A stretch of 64,000 bases of DNA from CAYNZV01 sp965217095 (GTDB taxonomy: Bacteria > Latescibacterota > UBA2968 > UBA8231), in NCBI GenBank assembly GCA_965217095.1, contig OZ244235.1, positions 3,968,001-4,032,000 of the forward strand. Reading direction: 5' to 3'. The stretch's first letter is position 1. Each line of letters opens with the position of its first letter. Under the pieces are notes generated by a model, which searched no databases, had not been told where the DNA came from, and worked only from the letters and a program-made list of their open reading frames with translations. Position numbers and translations under genes: made by a program. This document shows positions 33,825 to 43,368 of the stretch, piece after piece.

Positions 33825-35207
33825 CTACTCCTGGGTCGCCCATGCCGCCTCCTTGATCACCTCGGAAAGGGTCGGGTGGGCGTGCACCGATCGCGCCAGG
33901 TCTTCGGCGCTGGAAGCGAACTCGATCGCCAATGCTCCCTCGGCGATCAGGTGCGATGCCTGCGGGCCGACGATATGCATGCCCAGCAGGCGATCGGTGC
34001 TGGCGTCACTGATAATCTTCACGTGGCCCTCGATCATGTCCATACAGTGGGCGCGGGCATTCGCCCGAAAGAGGTGCTTCCCCGATTTGAACTCTACTCC
34101 AGTCGCGGCAGCCGCTTCCTCGGTCAACCCAACGGAGGCGAGCTCCGGGTGCGTATAGACGATACTGGGAATGGCGTTGTAATTCACATGACCCGCTTTC
34201 CCTGCCATGCGTTCCACCACCGCCACCGCTTCCTCCTCCGCCTTGTGTGCGAGCATGGGACCCGGGATCAGATCGCCGATGGCGAAGACCCCTTCAACGC
34301 TGGTCTGATACTCTTCATTCACCTTCACAAAACCTTTCTCGTCGGTCTCGACCCCCACTTCCTCCAAACCCAACCCAGCCGAGAACGGCCGTCGTCCCAC
34401 AGCGACAAGCACGCAGTCGCATTCCTCTTCGGCGTCTCCATCCTCTCCGGCGACGGTCAGGTGCACCTTGCCGTTCTTCACTGCGGCGTGGCGGGCACTG
34501 CTTTTGAGGCGGAATTCCAGACCCTGCCGTTTCAAGAGCCGTTGCAGCAAGGTGCTCATCTCGCGGTCGGTACCGGGGAGAATGTGGTCCATGAACTCCA
34601 CCACCAGAACCTGCGCGCCGAGCCGGTTCCATACCGAGCCCAGCTCGAGGCCGATGGCGCCCGCCCCTACAACAACCAAACGTTCGGGAACCGACGCGAA
34701 GGACAACGCCTCGGTAGAACTCAACACATGCTCGCCGTCGAAGGGCAGATCCGGCAGTTCGATCGGGATGCTGCCGGTGGCCAACAGAATACGCGCGCAG
34801 GAGAGCATCCGCGTGCCTTCCTGCGTCGCCACCTCAACCTGCCCGGCCCTGGAAATGCGCGCCGCACCGGAAACGAAATCCACCCCATGCTGGCCGAATA
34901 ACCCACCGATCCCTTTGGTCATGGTCTGGACGATGGCTTCCTTGCGGCCCATCATCGCCCCCAGATCCAGATCGACGGCGCCAGCATGTATGCCGTGGTG
35001 ATCGACCCCCGATTTCAGCTGATGATACAGCTCGCTGGATTCCAGCAGCGCCTTACTGGGAATGCACCCGACGTTCAAACAGGTGCCGCCGAGGAATTCC
35101 TTGTCGACACAGGCGACCCGCATGCCTAGCTTCGCGCCGCGAGCAGCTGCCACGTAACCCCCAGGCCCCGCTCCCACCACTACTAGATCGTAGACGTCGG
35201 ATGCCAT
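33825..35207 (-). CDS. lpdA: dihydrolipoyl dehydrogenase (E3)
   Basis: A 460-residue flavoprotein that reoxidises dihydrolipoyl groups of 2-oxo acid dehydrogenase complexes with NAD. The FAD motif G-A-G-P-G-G is at 12-17, and the redox disulfide is C43 and C48 in G-G-T-C-L-N-V-G-C-I-P-S-K. NAD-binding G-A-G-A-I-G-L-E-L-G lies in the middle, and the active-site histidine is in H-A-H-P-T-L-S-E near the C-terminus. The ATG shares a base with the sucB stop (TGATG). It serves the SucAB complex encoded just upstream. Confidence 0.96.
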   Translation of the reverse strand: MASDVYDLVVVGAGPGGYVAAARGAKLGMRVACVDKEFLGGTCLNVGCIPSKALLESSELYHQLKSGVDHHGIHAGAVDLDLGAMMGRKEAIVQTMTKGIGGLFGQHGVDFVSGAARISRAGQVEVATQEGTRMLSCARILLATGSIPIELPDLPFDGEHVLSSTEALSFASVPERLVVVGAGAIGLELGSVWNRLGAQVLVVEFMDHILPGTDREMSTLLQRLLKRQGLEFRLKSSARHAAVKNGKVHLTVAGEDGDAEEECDCVLVAVGRRPFSAGLGLEEVGVETDEKGFVKVNEEYQTSVEGVFAIGDLIPGPMLAHKAEEEAVAVVERMAGKAGHVNYNAIPSIVYTHPELASVGLTEEAAAATGVEFKSGKHLFRANARAHCMDMIEGHVKIISDASTDRLLGMHIVGPQASHLIAEGALAIEFASSAEDLARSVHAHPTLSEVIKEAAWATQE

Positions 35208-36511
35208 CAGATCTCCAGCATCATACGGCTGGGATCCTCCAGCAGCTCTTTCAAACGCACTAGAAAGCTCACGGACTGCTGCCCATCCACCAGCCGGTGA
35301 TCGTAGGACAAGGCCACGTACATCATCGGCCGCACCTCGACCTCACCATCTACCGCCACAGGTCGCTGTTGAATGGTATGCATGCCCAGAATCCCGCACT
35401 GGGGGGCGTTGAGAATGGGGGTGGAAAGCAGCGATCCGAAGATGCCGCCGTTGGTAATCGTGAAGGTGCCCCCGCTGAGCTCGCTGATGCCGAGCTTGTT
35501 GTCCCGGGCGGCAGCTGCCAATCGTTTGATCTCGCTTTCGATCGAAGCCATCTGCAACTGGTCGGCATTGCGCAGTACCGGAACCACCAGCCCGCGCTCG
35601 GTGCTCACCGCGATCCCCAGGTGAACGAAGTCGTGATAAATGATGTCGGTCTCTTCAATGCTGGCGTTCACTTCGGGAAACGCCTTCAAAGCCTGCACTG
35701 CCGCCCGCGAAAAGAACGACATGAGACCCAGATTTACGCCGTGCACCGCGGCGAACCGCTCTTTGTGTCGGGCGCGAACGGCCATGACCTGCGTCATGTC
35801 CACCTCGTTGAAGGTGGTCAGCATGGCCGAGTTATGTTGCGCGGCAACCAGGTGCTCGGCGATCCGCTGACGGATCTTGGTCATCGGCACGCGGCGGGTA
35901 CCGTCGCCATCGACAACCGCTTGCGGAGACGGCGGCGCGGAAACCGTAGACGGGGGCGGTGTGGCCGCTGGTTTTTCGGCAACGTCCGCTGTCTTCAGGT
36001 GATTGAGCACGTCCTCTTTTGTCAGGCGGCCGTCGCGGCCTGTTCCTTCGATCGTCAGCGGATCGAGGTGGTTCTCTTCCACAATCCGTCGCACGGCGGG
36101 GCTCAGGTCATCGATAGCCGCCGCGTCGCCAACGGGCCCTGAGGCAGATTTCCCGTCATCGGCGACCGCAGCGATAGCAGGACTGGCATTGGCTGTTGCC
36201 GCGGGTTGAGGTTCCGCCTCAGCGGTGGCGACCGAAGCGGACGCGTTCTTATCCGTCGGCGCCGGGGCAGGTTCCGCCCCTTCTTCGATCCGGGCGATAA
36301 CCGCGCCCACTTCAAGGGTGTCGTCTACCGCACTCACCGGATGTAATACCCCCGCCGCCGGCGATGGCAGGTCGACGTTGGCTTTGTCCGTTTCCAGCAC
36401 ACACAGCGCTTCGTCTCGCTGCACGTATTCCCCCTCGGACTTCAGCCACTCCAACAGAATCACTTCGCTAATCGATTCCCCCATCTCGGGAATCGCCACA
36501 TCTACGCTCAT
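35207..36511 (-). CDS. sucB: 2-oxoglutarate dehydrogenase E2, dihydrolipoyl succinyltransferase
   Basis: A 434-residue E2 core protein of the TCA cycle. One lipoyl domain carries the modified lysine K43 (E-T-D-K-A-N-V). An Ala/Pro/Glu-rich linker leads to the peripheral subunit-binding domain (L-S-P-A-V-R-R-I-V-E-E), and the catalytic acyltransferase domain ends with Y-D-H-R-L-V-D-G-Q-Q. It passes succinyl groups from SucA to CoA. The start lies 3 bp after the sucA stop and the gene overlaps lpd by a base, so the complex is made from one transcript. Confidence 0.95.
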   Translation of the reverse strand: MSVDVAIPEMGESISEVILLEWLKSEGEYVQRDEALCVLETDKANVDLPSPAAGVLHPVSAVDDTLEVGAVIARIEEGAEPAPAPTDKNASASVATAEAEPQPAATANASPAIAAVADDGKSASGPVGDAAAIDDLSPAVRRIVEENHLDPLTIEGTGRDGRLTKEDVLNHLKTADVAEKPAATPPPSTVSAPPSPQAVVDGDGTRRVPMTKIRQRIAEHLVAAQHNSAMLTTFNEVDMTQVMAVRARHKERFAAVHGVNLGLMSFFSRAAVQALKAFPEVNASIEETDIIYHDFVHLGIAVSTERGLVVPVLRNADQLQMASIESEIKRLAAAARDNKLGISELSGGTFTITNGGIFGSLLSTPILNAPQCGILGMHTIQQRPVAVDGEVEVRPMMYVALSYDHRLVDGQQSVSFLVRLKELLEDPSRMMLEI

Positions 36512-36514
36512 GGT

Positions 36515-39328
36515 TTACTCCTTACCTTGGGCCTGACGCAAACGCTCGCGTTTTACGTCTTCCAGAATTACTTCCTTCGATTCCAGCCGAAGAGCCTGCT
36601 CCACGATATCGGCTTGTTCCCGTTGATGCGCGGCGGATGCACCGACGGCTGGACTGGCCGCCTCATCACGGCCCACATAGGAGAGCGTTACGCCGTTGGG
36701 GAGAATCTCCTCCAGGTGCGTTCGCGCAAAATACCATGCACCCATGTTCTCGGCCTCCTCCTGCACCCAGACCAGCTCGCGCATGTTGGGATAGCTCTTC
36801 ATTGCCGCGATCAGCTTTTCCTGGGGAAATGGATACAATTGCTCAAGTCGAGTAACGGCTATTCTACTATTCTGATCTCCCTTGTAATCGTCAATGATGT
36901 CGTAATAAATCTTGCCGGTGCAGAGCACCAGGCGGTAGACCTTATCGCGGTCGGTGACCTTTGAGTCTTCGATTACACATTGAAAACCGCCCTCTAAGAA
37001 CTCGCCGATATCAGAGGTGCAGAGCTTATTCCTCAGAAGGCTCTTGGGCGTCATCAGGATGAGCGGTTTGCGAAAGTTCCGGTGCATCTGGCGTCGCAGG
37101 ACGTGAAAGAGCTGCGCCGGTGAGGTTGGGTAACACACTTGCATGTTGTTCTTGGCGCACAGCTGCAGAAATCGTTCCAACCGGGCGCTGGAGTGCTCCG
37201 GGCCCATACCCTCGTACCCGTGAGGCAACAAGAGAACCAGGCCGTTCATTCGGTGCCACTTCGCTTCAGCTCCGCTGAGGTACTGATCGATGACCAGCTG
37301 GGCTCCGTTGACAAAATCGCCAAACTGGGCTTCCCACATGATCAGCCGGCGCGGATCGGCTGAGCTGATCCCGTATTCGAATCCGACGACGGCCAATTCC
37401 GACAACATCGTGTTCAGAACCTCGAAGGGACCCTGGGACTCCGCCAAATGAGACAGCGGCACATACTTCTCCCCGTTCTTGACGTCGTGCCAAACCGCAT
37501 GCCGGTGCGCGAAGGTGCCACGTTGGCTGTCCTGGCCGGCAAGGCGAACTGGAATGCGCTCCATGAGCAAAGACCCCAGAGCCAGCATCTCGCCGCATCC
37601 CCAATCCACTGGAATCTTTCCTTCGACCATCTCCCTCCGCGCCGCCATGATCCGTTTTAGGGTGCGGTGAAGATTAAAACCCTCGGGAACTTCAGATGCT
37701 TTGGCGGCTATTTGCTCGGCTGTCGGTCGACTTATCGCCGTGTCGATGTCCCAGTCCTCGCCGGCCCAACTCAAACCCTGCCACGCGCCGCCGAAGACGT
37801 TGGTCCGGGGTTTCACCTTGAGGCGTTGAGCTTTTTCCTGACAACGTTCCAGTGTGTTGCGCACTTCGTTGCGCATGGCGTCGAACCCGTCCGGCGTGAT
37901 CTTGCCTTCGTCCAACAGCTGCTGGCTGTAGATTTGACACACAGTCGGTTGTTTGGCCACCTGTTGGTACATCACCGGTTGGGTCAGGGTCGGATCGTCG
38001 GCTTCGTTGTGGCCGTAGCGCCGGTAGCACCACAGGTCAATCAACACATCCTCTTTGAAACACTGGCGAAACTCCATGGCCAGACGTGCCACGTGCACTA
38101 CCGCCTCGGGATCGTCGGCGTTGACGTGGAAAACCGGTGCCTGTATCTGCCGGGCGACGTCGGTGGGATAGCGGGTGAATCGGCTTTCGGCCGGAGTGGC
38201 GGTGTAACCGAGCTGGTTGTTGAAGATCACGTGGATCGTTCCGCCGTTCGTATAACCTTCCAGTTGCGACAGGTTCAGGGTTTCGGCGACGATGCCCTGA
38301 CCGGTAAAAGCAGCGTCACCGTGGATCTGGATTGGAATTACCCGGCTGCGCTCTTCGTCGTGTAGATAGTCTTGCTTGGCCTGCACCATGCCTTCGATCA
38401 GCGGATTAACCAGCTCCAGGTGACTGGGGTTGGGGCTGAGGGACAGGTGAACCCGGTGCCCGTTCTTGCTCACGTGGTCGTAGGAATACCCTTGATGGTA
38501 TTTGACATCCCCCTCATCCTCGGCCCCTTCTCCATGCACCGCACCCTCAAACTCGCTCAGCATCACTTCGTACGGCTTGTGAAGAATGTGGACGAGCACG
38601 TTCAGGCGGCCGCGGTGCGCCATGCCGAGAACCATCTCTTCGAGGCCAAGATCGGCCCCAGTCTCTATCAGCGTGTCGAGCAATGGCAGAAGTGCCTCGC
38701 CCCCTTCGACCGAAAATCGTTTTTGACCGATGTAGCGCGTGTGCAGAAACTGCTCGTACTCCTCGGTTTCGATGAGTTGCCAGAGCAGCCGGTGTGATTG
38801 GATTTCGCTAAACGAAGAGCGGTTCAGAATCGGCTCGATCCGCTGGTGTAGCCAGGTAAGCTGATCGGTGTCTTCTACGGTCGCGAAATCGACGCCGATG
38901 CTGCCGCAATAGGTGGTGCGCAGTTTGTCCAGCAGATCGCGGAGGGTGCCATCGGTGTTGCCAAGGAAACCGGCGGAGCCAACCCCCTTGTCCAGATCTT
39001 CTTCGGTTAGCGTAAAAGCCGACAGCTCCAGCAATGCATGGTTCGTCTGGCTGTTTCCCAACGGATCCAACCGCGAGATCAGATGCCCGTGCTGGCGATA
39101 CGCCTCTAGCAGGGCCAGTACTCCTTTATCCGTTCGCGGCCGTGAGGATCTGCGTTCGCGCACGGCTTGTTCCTGATCTCCCGCCTGGTCTGAGCGGAAG
39201 TAGCCGAACTCAAACCCCTTGAAGAAGGCCAGCCATTCGGCGTCGAGGGCGCTCGGATCCTTCTGGAACTGGTCGTAGAGTTGCTCGAGGAGCTCGGTGT
39301 TGTTGATGTTGGCATCGACGGAAGGCAC
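36515..39328 (-). CDS. sucA: 2-oxoglutarate dehydrogenase E1
   Basis: The 937-residue thiamine-dependent E1 subunit that decarboxylates 2-oxoglutarate. The N-terminal segment E-L-L-E-Q-L-Y-D-Q-F matches the E2-binding arm. G-M-A-H-R-G-R-L-N, G-D-A-A-F-T-G-Q-G and Y-G-H-N-E-A-D are the cofactor and active-site motifs. The frame is open to an ATG at 39505, but I choose the GTG at 39328, because a GGAGG site lies 6 nt before it and the protein then starts where the family does. The extra upstream stretch lacks family resemblance and would overlap the divergent purL start. Confidence 0.94.
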   Translation of the reverse strand: MPSVDANINNTELLEQLYDQFQKDPSALDAEWLAFFKGFEFGYFRSDQAGDQEQAVRERRSSRPRTDKGVLALLEAYRQHGHLISRLDPLGNSQTNHALLELSAFTLTEEDLDKGVGSAGFLGNTDGTLRDLLDKLRTTYCGSIGVDFATVEDTDQLTWLHQRIEPILNRSSFSEIQSHRLLWQLIETEEYEQFLHTRYIGQKRFSVEGGEALLPLLDTLIETGADLGLEEMVLGMAHRGRLNVLVHILHKPYEVMLSEFEGAVHGEGAEDEGDVKYHQGYSYDHVSKNGHRVHLSLSPNPSHLELVNPLIEGMVQAKQDYLHDEERSRVIPIQIHGDAAFTGQGIVAETLNLSQLEGYTNGGTIHVIFNNQLGYTATPAESRFTRYPTDVARQIQAPVFHVNADDPEAVVHVARLAMEFRQCFKEDVLIDLWCYRRYGHNEADDPTLTQPVMYQQVAKQPTVCQIYSQQLLDEGKITPDGFDAMRNEVRNTLERCQEKAQRLKVKPRTNVFGGAWQGLSWAGEDWDIDTAISRPTAEQIAAKASEVPEGFNLHRTLKRIMAARREMVEGKIPVDWGCGEMLALGSLLMERIPVRLAGQDSQRGTFAHRHAVWHDVKNGEKYVPLSHLAESQGPFEVLNTMLSELAVVGFEYGISSADPRRLIMWEAQFGDFVNGAQLVIDQYLSGAEAKWHRMNGLVLLLPHGYEGMGPEHSSARLERFLQLCAKNNMQVCYPTSPAQLFHVLRRQMHRNFRKPLILMTPKSLLRNKLCTSDIGEFLEGGFQCVIEDSKVTDRDKVYRLVLCTGKIYYDIIDDYKGDQNSRIAVTRLEQLYPFPQEKLIAAMKSYPNMRELVWVQEEAENMGAWYFARTHLEEILPNGVTLSYVGRDEAASPAVGASAAHQREQADIVEQALRLESKEVILEDVKRERLRQAQGKE

Positions 39329-39504
39329 TTCGAACCTCCGCTTAGAAGGGTATAACTTCGTGCAGGACACCCAGTTAATTATGGCGGTAAAGAAGATAGG
39401 CACGCGGTAACCAGGGACCAAATTTTCTTCTTCTTCAACCCTGCGCGTACGGTGGTTTACGGGCGGCTTGAGAGTGCGGTTGGCAACCTCTACATTTTTG
39501 AACA

Positions 39505-42500
39505 ATGCTCATCTACAACGGCCTTCCGGCCCTGTCCGAGTTTCGGCGCCGTAACTTGCTGGCCGCGTGCCGCGCAGAGAGTCCGCAGATCAGCGACCTG
39601 AGAGCCTCTCACCTCGTCGTCGTTGAGCTGGAACGAGAGTTGACGGACGCCGAGCACGGCCTGTTGGAGCGCGTGCTTCAAGTGGAGAGCCCGGCGAACG
39701 GGTTTGGCGCCGCGGACATCTTCATCTCGCCCCGGCCGGGGACGATCTCTTCCTGGTCGAGCAAAGCCACCGACATTCTCCACAACTGCGGCCTGAAGGC
39801 GGTGACCCGTGTCGAGCGGGGCACAACCTACCACTTCACCGTCGAATCAGAGAGTACCGAAACCGCCCTCGAACCGATCCTGCCATTCTTGTTCGACCGC
39901 ATGACCGAAGCCCGTGTCGATGCACCGAACCTGCTGTCGCAGCACGTAGAACCAAGAGCACTCGCGACCATTCCCTTGATGCAGCAAGGCGATGCGGCGC
40001 TGGTAAACGCGAACGTAGAGATGGGGCTCGCCTTGACGGCGGAGGAGATCGACTACTTCAACGGTGCCTTCCGCGACATGGGACGAGATCCTACCGATGT
40101 CGAGCTCATGATGTTCTCGGTGGTGAATTCCGAACACTGCCGCCACAAGATCTTCAATGCTCGTTGGATCATCGATGGTACAGAGCTCGAGCCAACTCTG
40201 TTTGACATGATCCGCAACACCCACGCCCTGCATCCCCAGGGATGTGTAAAGGCGTATTCGGACAACGCCGGCGTCATCGAAGGATTTCCCGCGCCCGTTT
40301 TTCGACCCGGACCAGAAGACCGGTTCGCTTACGGCTATCGCGAACGCGACACCCATATCGTGCTCAAGGTGGAAACCCACAACCATCCGACGGCGATTTC
40401 GCCGTTTCCTGGCGCCTCTACCGGAGTTGGCGGAGAGATTCGGGATGAAGGGGCGACCGGTACCGGCGGTCAGTCGCAGGCGGGTCTGTGCGCCTTTTTC
40501 ACCTCTCATCTGCGTGTTCCAGGATTCGAGCAACCGTGGGAAAACACGAAAATCGAGCTGCCGGCTCAATTGGCCTCCCCCCTCGCGATCATGACCGAAG
40601 GACCGATCGGAGGCGCCGCCTTTGGAAATGAGTTCGGTCGGCCCAATATCTGTGGCATCTTTCGCACCTTAGAAGAGGTAGTAGATGGCCGGTATCGCGG
40701 TTACCACAAGCCGATCATGGTGGCAGGAGGAGTTGGTCTCATTGATGCCGAACACGTAGAGAAGAAACCGCTGCGGGCGGGCGATCTGGTCATCCAGATC
40801 GGCGGGCCGGCGATGCTCATCGGTTTGGGGGGCGGCGCGGCTTCCAGCATGGACACCGGAACCAATGTGGAAGACTTGGACTTCGCCTCGGTGCAAAGGG
40901 ACAACCCGGAGATGGAGCGCAGGTGCCAGGAACTGTTGAATCGCTGCATCGCTCTTGGGGCGGAGAATCCGATCCTCAGCATCCACGATGTGGGTGCCGG
41001 CGGGCTCTCCAACGCCTGTCCCGAGCTCGTCGCAGATACTGGCGCCGTGTTCCAGTTGAGAAAGATCGAGAATGCCGACCCCGGGATGAGCCCGATGGAG
41101 CTCTGGTGCAACGAAGCCCAGGAACGTTACGTCCTCGTCATCGGTCGCGGCCACGGAGACCGGTTCGCGGAGCTGGCCGCAAGGGAACGTTGCCCTTTCG
41201 CGGTAATCGGCCAGATCAGTGACGACGGCAAACTCAACCTGGAAGATTCGCAGTTCGAAAGCCGGCCGATCGACGACCTGCCTCTCAATGTCATCCTCGG
41301 CAAACCACCGCGACTGGTACGTGATGTCTCGCGCCGTCACCAAAACTTGATCCCGCTGAAGCGGTCCCACCTCAACCTCGAGGAGATCATCGACCGTGTT
41401 CTGCGTTTTCCGGCGGTGGCCTCCAAATCCTTTCTCATAACCATCGCCGACCGCACGGTGACCGGACTCATCGCCCGGGACCAGATGGTGGGGCCCTACC
41501 AGGTACCCGTTGCTGATGTGGCTGTCGCCGCCACCTCCTTCAAGACCTACACCGGCTCTGCCATGGCGATGGGGGAACGCACTCCGGTGGCATTGATCGA
41601 CGCTCCGGCATCGGGTCGTCTGGCGATCGCGGAAGCGATCACCAACATCGCCGCCGCGCGCATCGGGCCGCTCGGCAACGTCAAGCTGTCCGCCAACTGG
41701 ATGTGCGCCTGTGGTGAGGATGGTGAGGATGCACTGCTCTACGACACGGTCCGCGCCGTGGGTTTGGACTTCTGTCCCGATCTCGGCATTGCCATTCCCG
41801 TCGGCAAGGACAGTCTCTCCATGCGCACCGTGTGGCAGGACAGCCGCGGCCAGAGCCACCAGATGTCGGCGCCCCTTAGCCTTGTCATCTCGGCGTTTGC
41901 GCCGGTTGAGGATATTCGCCAGACCCTGACGCCGGCGCTGACGGCGGAGGGCGAGAGCCGGCTGATAGGGGTGGATCTTGGGCACGGCCGGAATCGCCTG
42001 GGTGGCTCGGTGTATGCCCAGGTCCACAACCAGCTGGGCGAGGAGTGCCCTGACGTAGACTCCGCAGAGCTCAAGCGACTCTACGACGCCGTGCAGGAGC
42101 TCATGGCCACGGATTTTCTGTTGGCGTATCACGACCGTTCCGATGGCGGCATCTTCGTAACCCTCGCCGAGATGGCGTTCGCGGGCGGATGCGGGGTGGA
42201 GGTGGACGTTGGCGTGCTCGGAGGAGACGTGCATGCGGCCTTGTTCGCGGAGGAAGTCGGTGTCGTCCTGCAATGTCGCAAGGGCGATCTTCCGGCAGTG
42301 ATGGCTGTTTTCGAACGCCACGGCCTTGCGGCTGTGACCCACGACCTCGGGCACCCGACGGCCGCAACGATGTTGCGAATCAACTGCGATGGAGAGCAGT
42401 TGGTGAGCGTGCCAACGCGATCGCTGCAGCAAACCTGGTCGGAGCTCAGCTACCGGATGCAGTCGCTGCGGGACAACCCCGATTGCGCGCTTCAAGAGTT

Positions 42501-43365
42501 CGAATCCCTCGCTGACGACGAGGATATAGGCATGAGCTTCGAGGTTGGCTTCCAGGTGGACGGGGACGCCGTGCCGGCGAGATCCGATCGACCACGGATC
42601 GCCGTTCTGCGCGAACAAGGAGTCAACGGCCAGGTAGAAATGGCTGCGGCCTTCGACGCCGCCGGTTTCGACTCGATAGATGTCGCCATGACTGACCTGC
42701 TCACGGGTCGTGCCGCGCTTGAGAGCTTTCAGGGCCTCGTGGCATGCGGTGGTTTCAGCTACGGCGACGTGTTGGGCGCGGGGGCCGGTTGGGCGCGCAC
42801 CATTCTGTTCAACGATACCCTTCGAACGCAGTTCCAGACCTTCTTCAGCGACCCGCACACGTTTAGCCTAGGGGTTTGCAACGGGTGCCAGATGCTGTCC
42901 CACCTCAAGGAGCTGATCCCAGGTTCCGACTCGTGGCCGCGTTTTCTGCGCAACCGTTCAGAGCAGTTTGAGGCGCGCTACGTCACCGTGGAGGTAGTGG
43001 AAAGCCCGTCGATATTGCTTGGCGACATGGCGGGCGCGCGACTGGGGATTCCCTGCGCCCACGGAGAAGGGCGGGCCGAGTTTGCTGATGCGGAGGCACA
43101 GCGGAAAGCCGAAGCCGCCGGATTGATCGCGCTACGTTACGTCGACAACCGGGGTGCTTCCACCGAGCGCTACCCGTGCAATCCGAACGGGTCTCCATGT
43201 GGGATGGCGGCACTCAGCTCTATCGACGGACGGGTGACGATCATGATGCCCCATCCGGAGCGGGTCTTCCGCAATGTGCAGCTGTCCTGGCGGCCACCGG
43301 ATTGGTCGGGTGAATTCAGCCCGTGGCTGCGACTGTTCCAAAATGCCCTCCGCTTTGTCACCTGA
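39505..43365 (+). CDS. purL: phosphoribosylformylglycinamidine synthase, single-chain form
   Basis: The 1286-residue enzyme of purine synthesis that converts FGAR to FGAM with glutamine and ATP. It carries the N-terminal domain, two AIRS-like synthetase halves (with H-N-H-P-T in the first), and a C-terminal glutamine amidotransferase with the nucleophile in G-V-C-N-G-C-Q and the P-H-P-E-R-V histidine and glutamate. This is the long PurL of proteobacteria and eukaryotes rather than the three-subunit PurLQS. It is divergent from sucA across 176 bp. No other pur gene lies in the window. Confidence 0.96.
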   Translation: MLIYNGLPALSEFRRRNLLAACRAESPQISDLRASHLVVVELERELTDAEHGLLERVLQVESPANGFGAADIFISPRPGTISSWSSKATDILHNCGLKAVTRVERGTTYHFTVESESTETALEPILPFLFDRMTEARVDAPNLLSQHVEPRALATIPLMQQGDAALVNANVEMGLALTAEEIDYFNGAFRDMGRDPTDVELMMFSVVNSEHCRHKIFNARWIIDGTELEPTLFDMIRNTHALHPQGCVKAYSDNAGVIEGFPAPVFRPGPEDRFAYGYRERDTHIVLKVETHNHPTAISPFPGASTGVGGEIRDEGATGTGGQSQAGLCAFFTSHLRVPGFEQPWENTKIELPAQLASPLAIMTEGPIGGAAFGNEFGRPNICGIFRTLEEVVDGRYRGYHKPIMVAGGVGLIDAEHVEKKPLRAGDLVIQIGGPAMLIGLGGGAASSMDTGTNVEDLDFASVQRDNPEMERRCQELLNRCIALGAENPILSIHDVGAGGLSNACPELVADTGAVFQLRKIENADPGMSPMELWCNEAQERYVLVIGRGHGDRFAELAARERCPFAVIGQISDDGKLNLEDSQFESRPIDDLPLNVILGKPPRLVRDVSRRHQNLIPLKRSHLNLEEIIDRVLRFPAVASKSFLITIADRTVTGLIARDQMVGPYQVPVADVAVAATSFKTYTGSAMAMGERTPVALIDAPASGRLAIAEAITNIAAARIGPLGNVKLSANWMCACGEDGEDALLYDTVRAVGLDFCPDLGIAIPVGKDSLSMRTVWQDSRGQSHQMSAPLSLVISAFAPVEDIRQTLTPALTAEGESRLIGVDLGHGRNRLGGSVYAQVHNQLGEECPDVDSAELKRLYDAVQELMATDFLLAYHDRSDGGIFVTLAEMAFAGGCGVEVDVGVLGGDVHAALFAEEVGVVLQCRKGDLPAVMAVFERHGLAAVTHDLGHPTAATMLRINCDGEQLVSVPTRSLQQTWSELSYRMQSLRDNPDCALQEFESLADDEDIGMSFEVGFQVDGDAVPARSDRPRIAVLREQGVNGQVEMAAAFDAAGFDSIDVAMTDLLTGRAALESFQGLVACGGFSYGDVLGAGAGWARTILFNDTLRTQFQTFFSDPHTFSLGVCNGCQMLSHLKELIPGSDSWPRFLRNRSEQFEARYVTVEVVESPSILLGDMAGARLGIPCAHGEGRAEFADAEAQRKAEAAGLIALRYVDNRGASTERYPCNPNGSPCGMAALSSIDGRVTIMMPHPERVFRNVQLSWRPPDWSGEFSPWLRLFQNALRFVT

Positions 43366-43368
43366 TCG

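Noticed and set aside
39329..39505. ATG at 39505 as the sucA start
   Set aside because: It would add 59 residues without family resemblance and run into the purL start; the GTG at 39328 has a strong ribosome site.
40669..42858. 729-codon minus-strand frame inside purL
   Set aside because: A shadow of the PurL coding frame in GC-rich DNA; its composition is rich in R, H and V with no domain.
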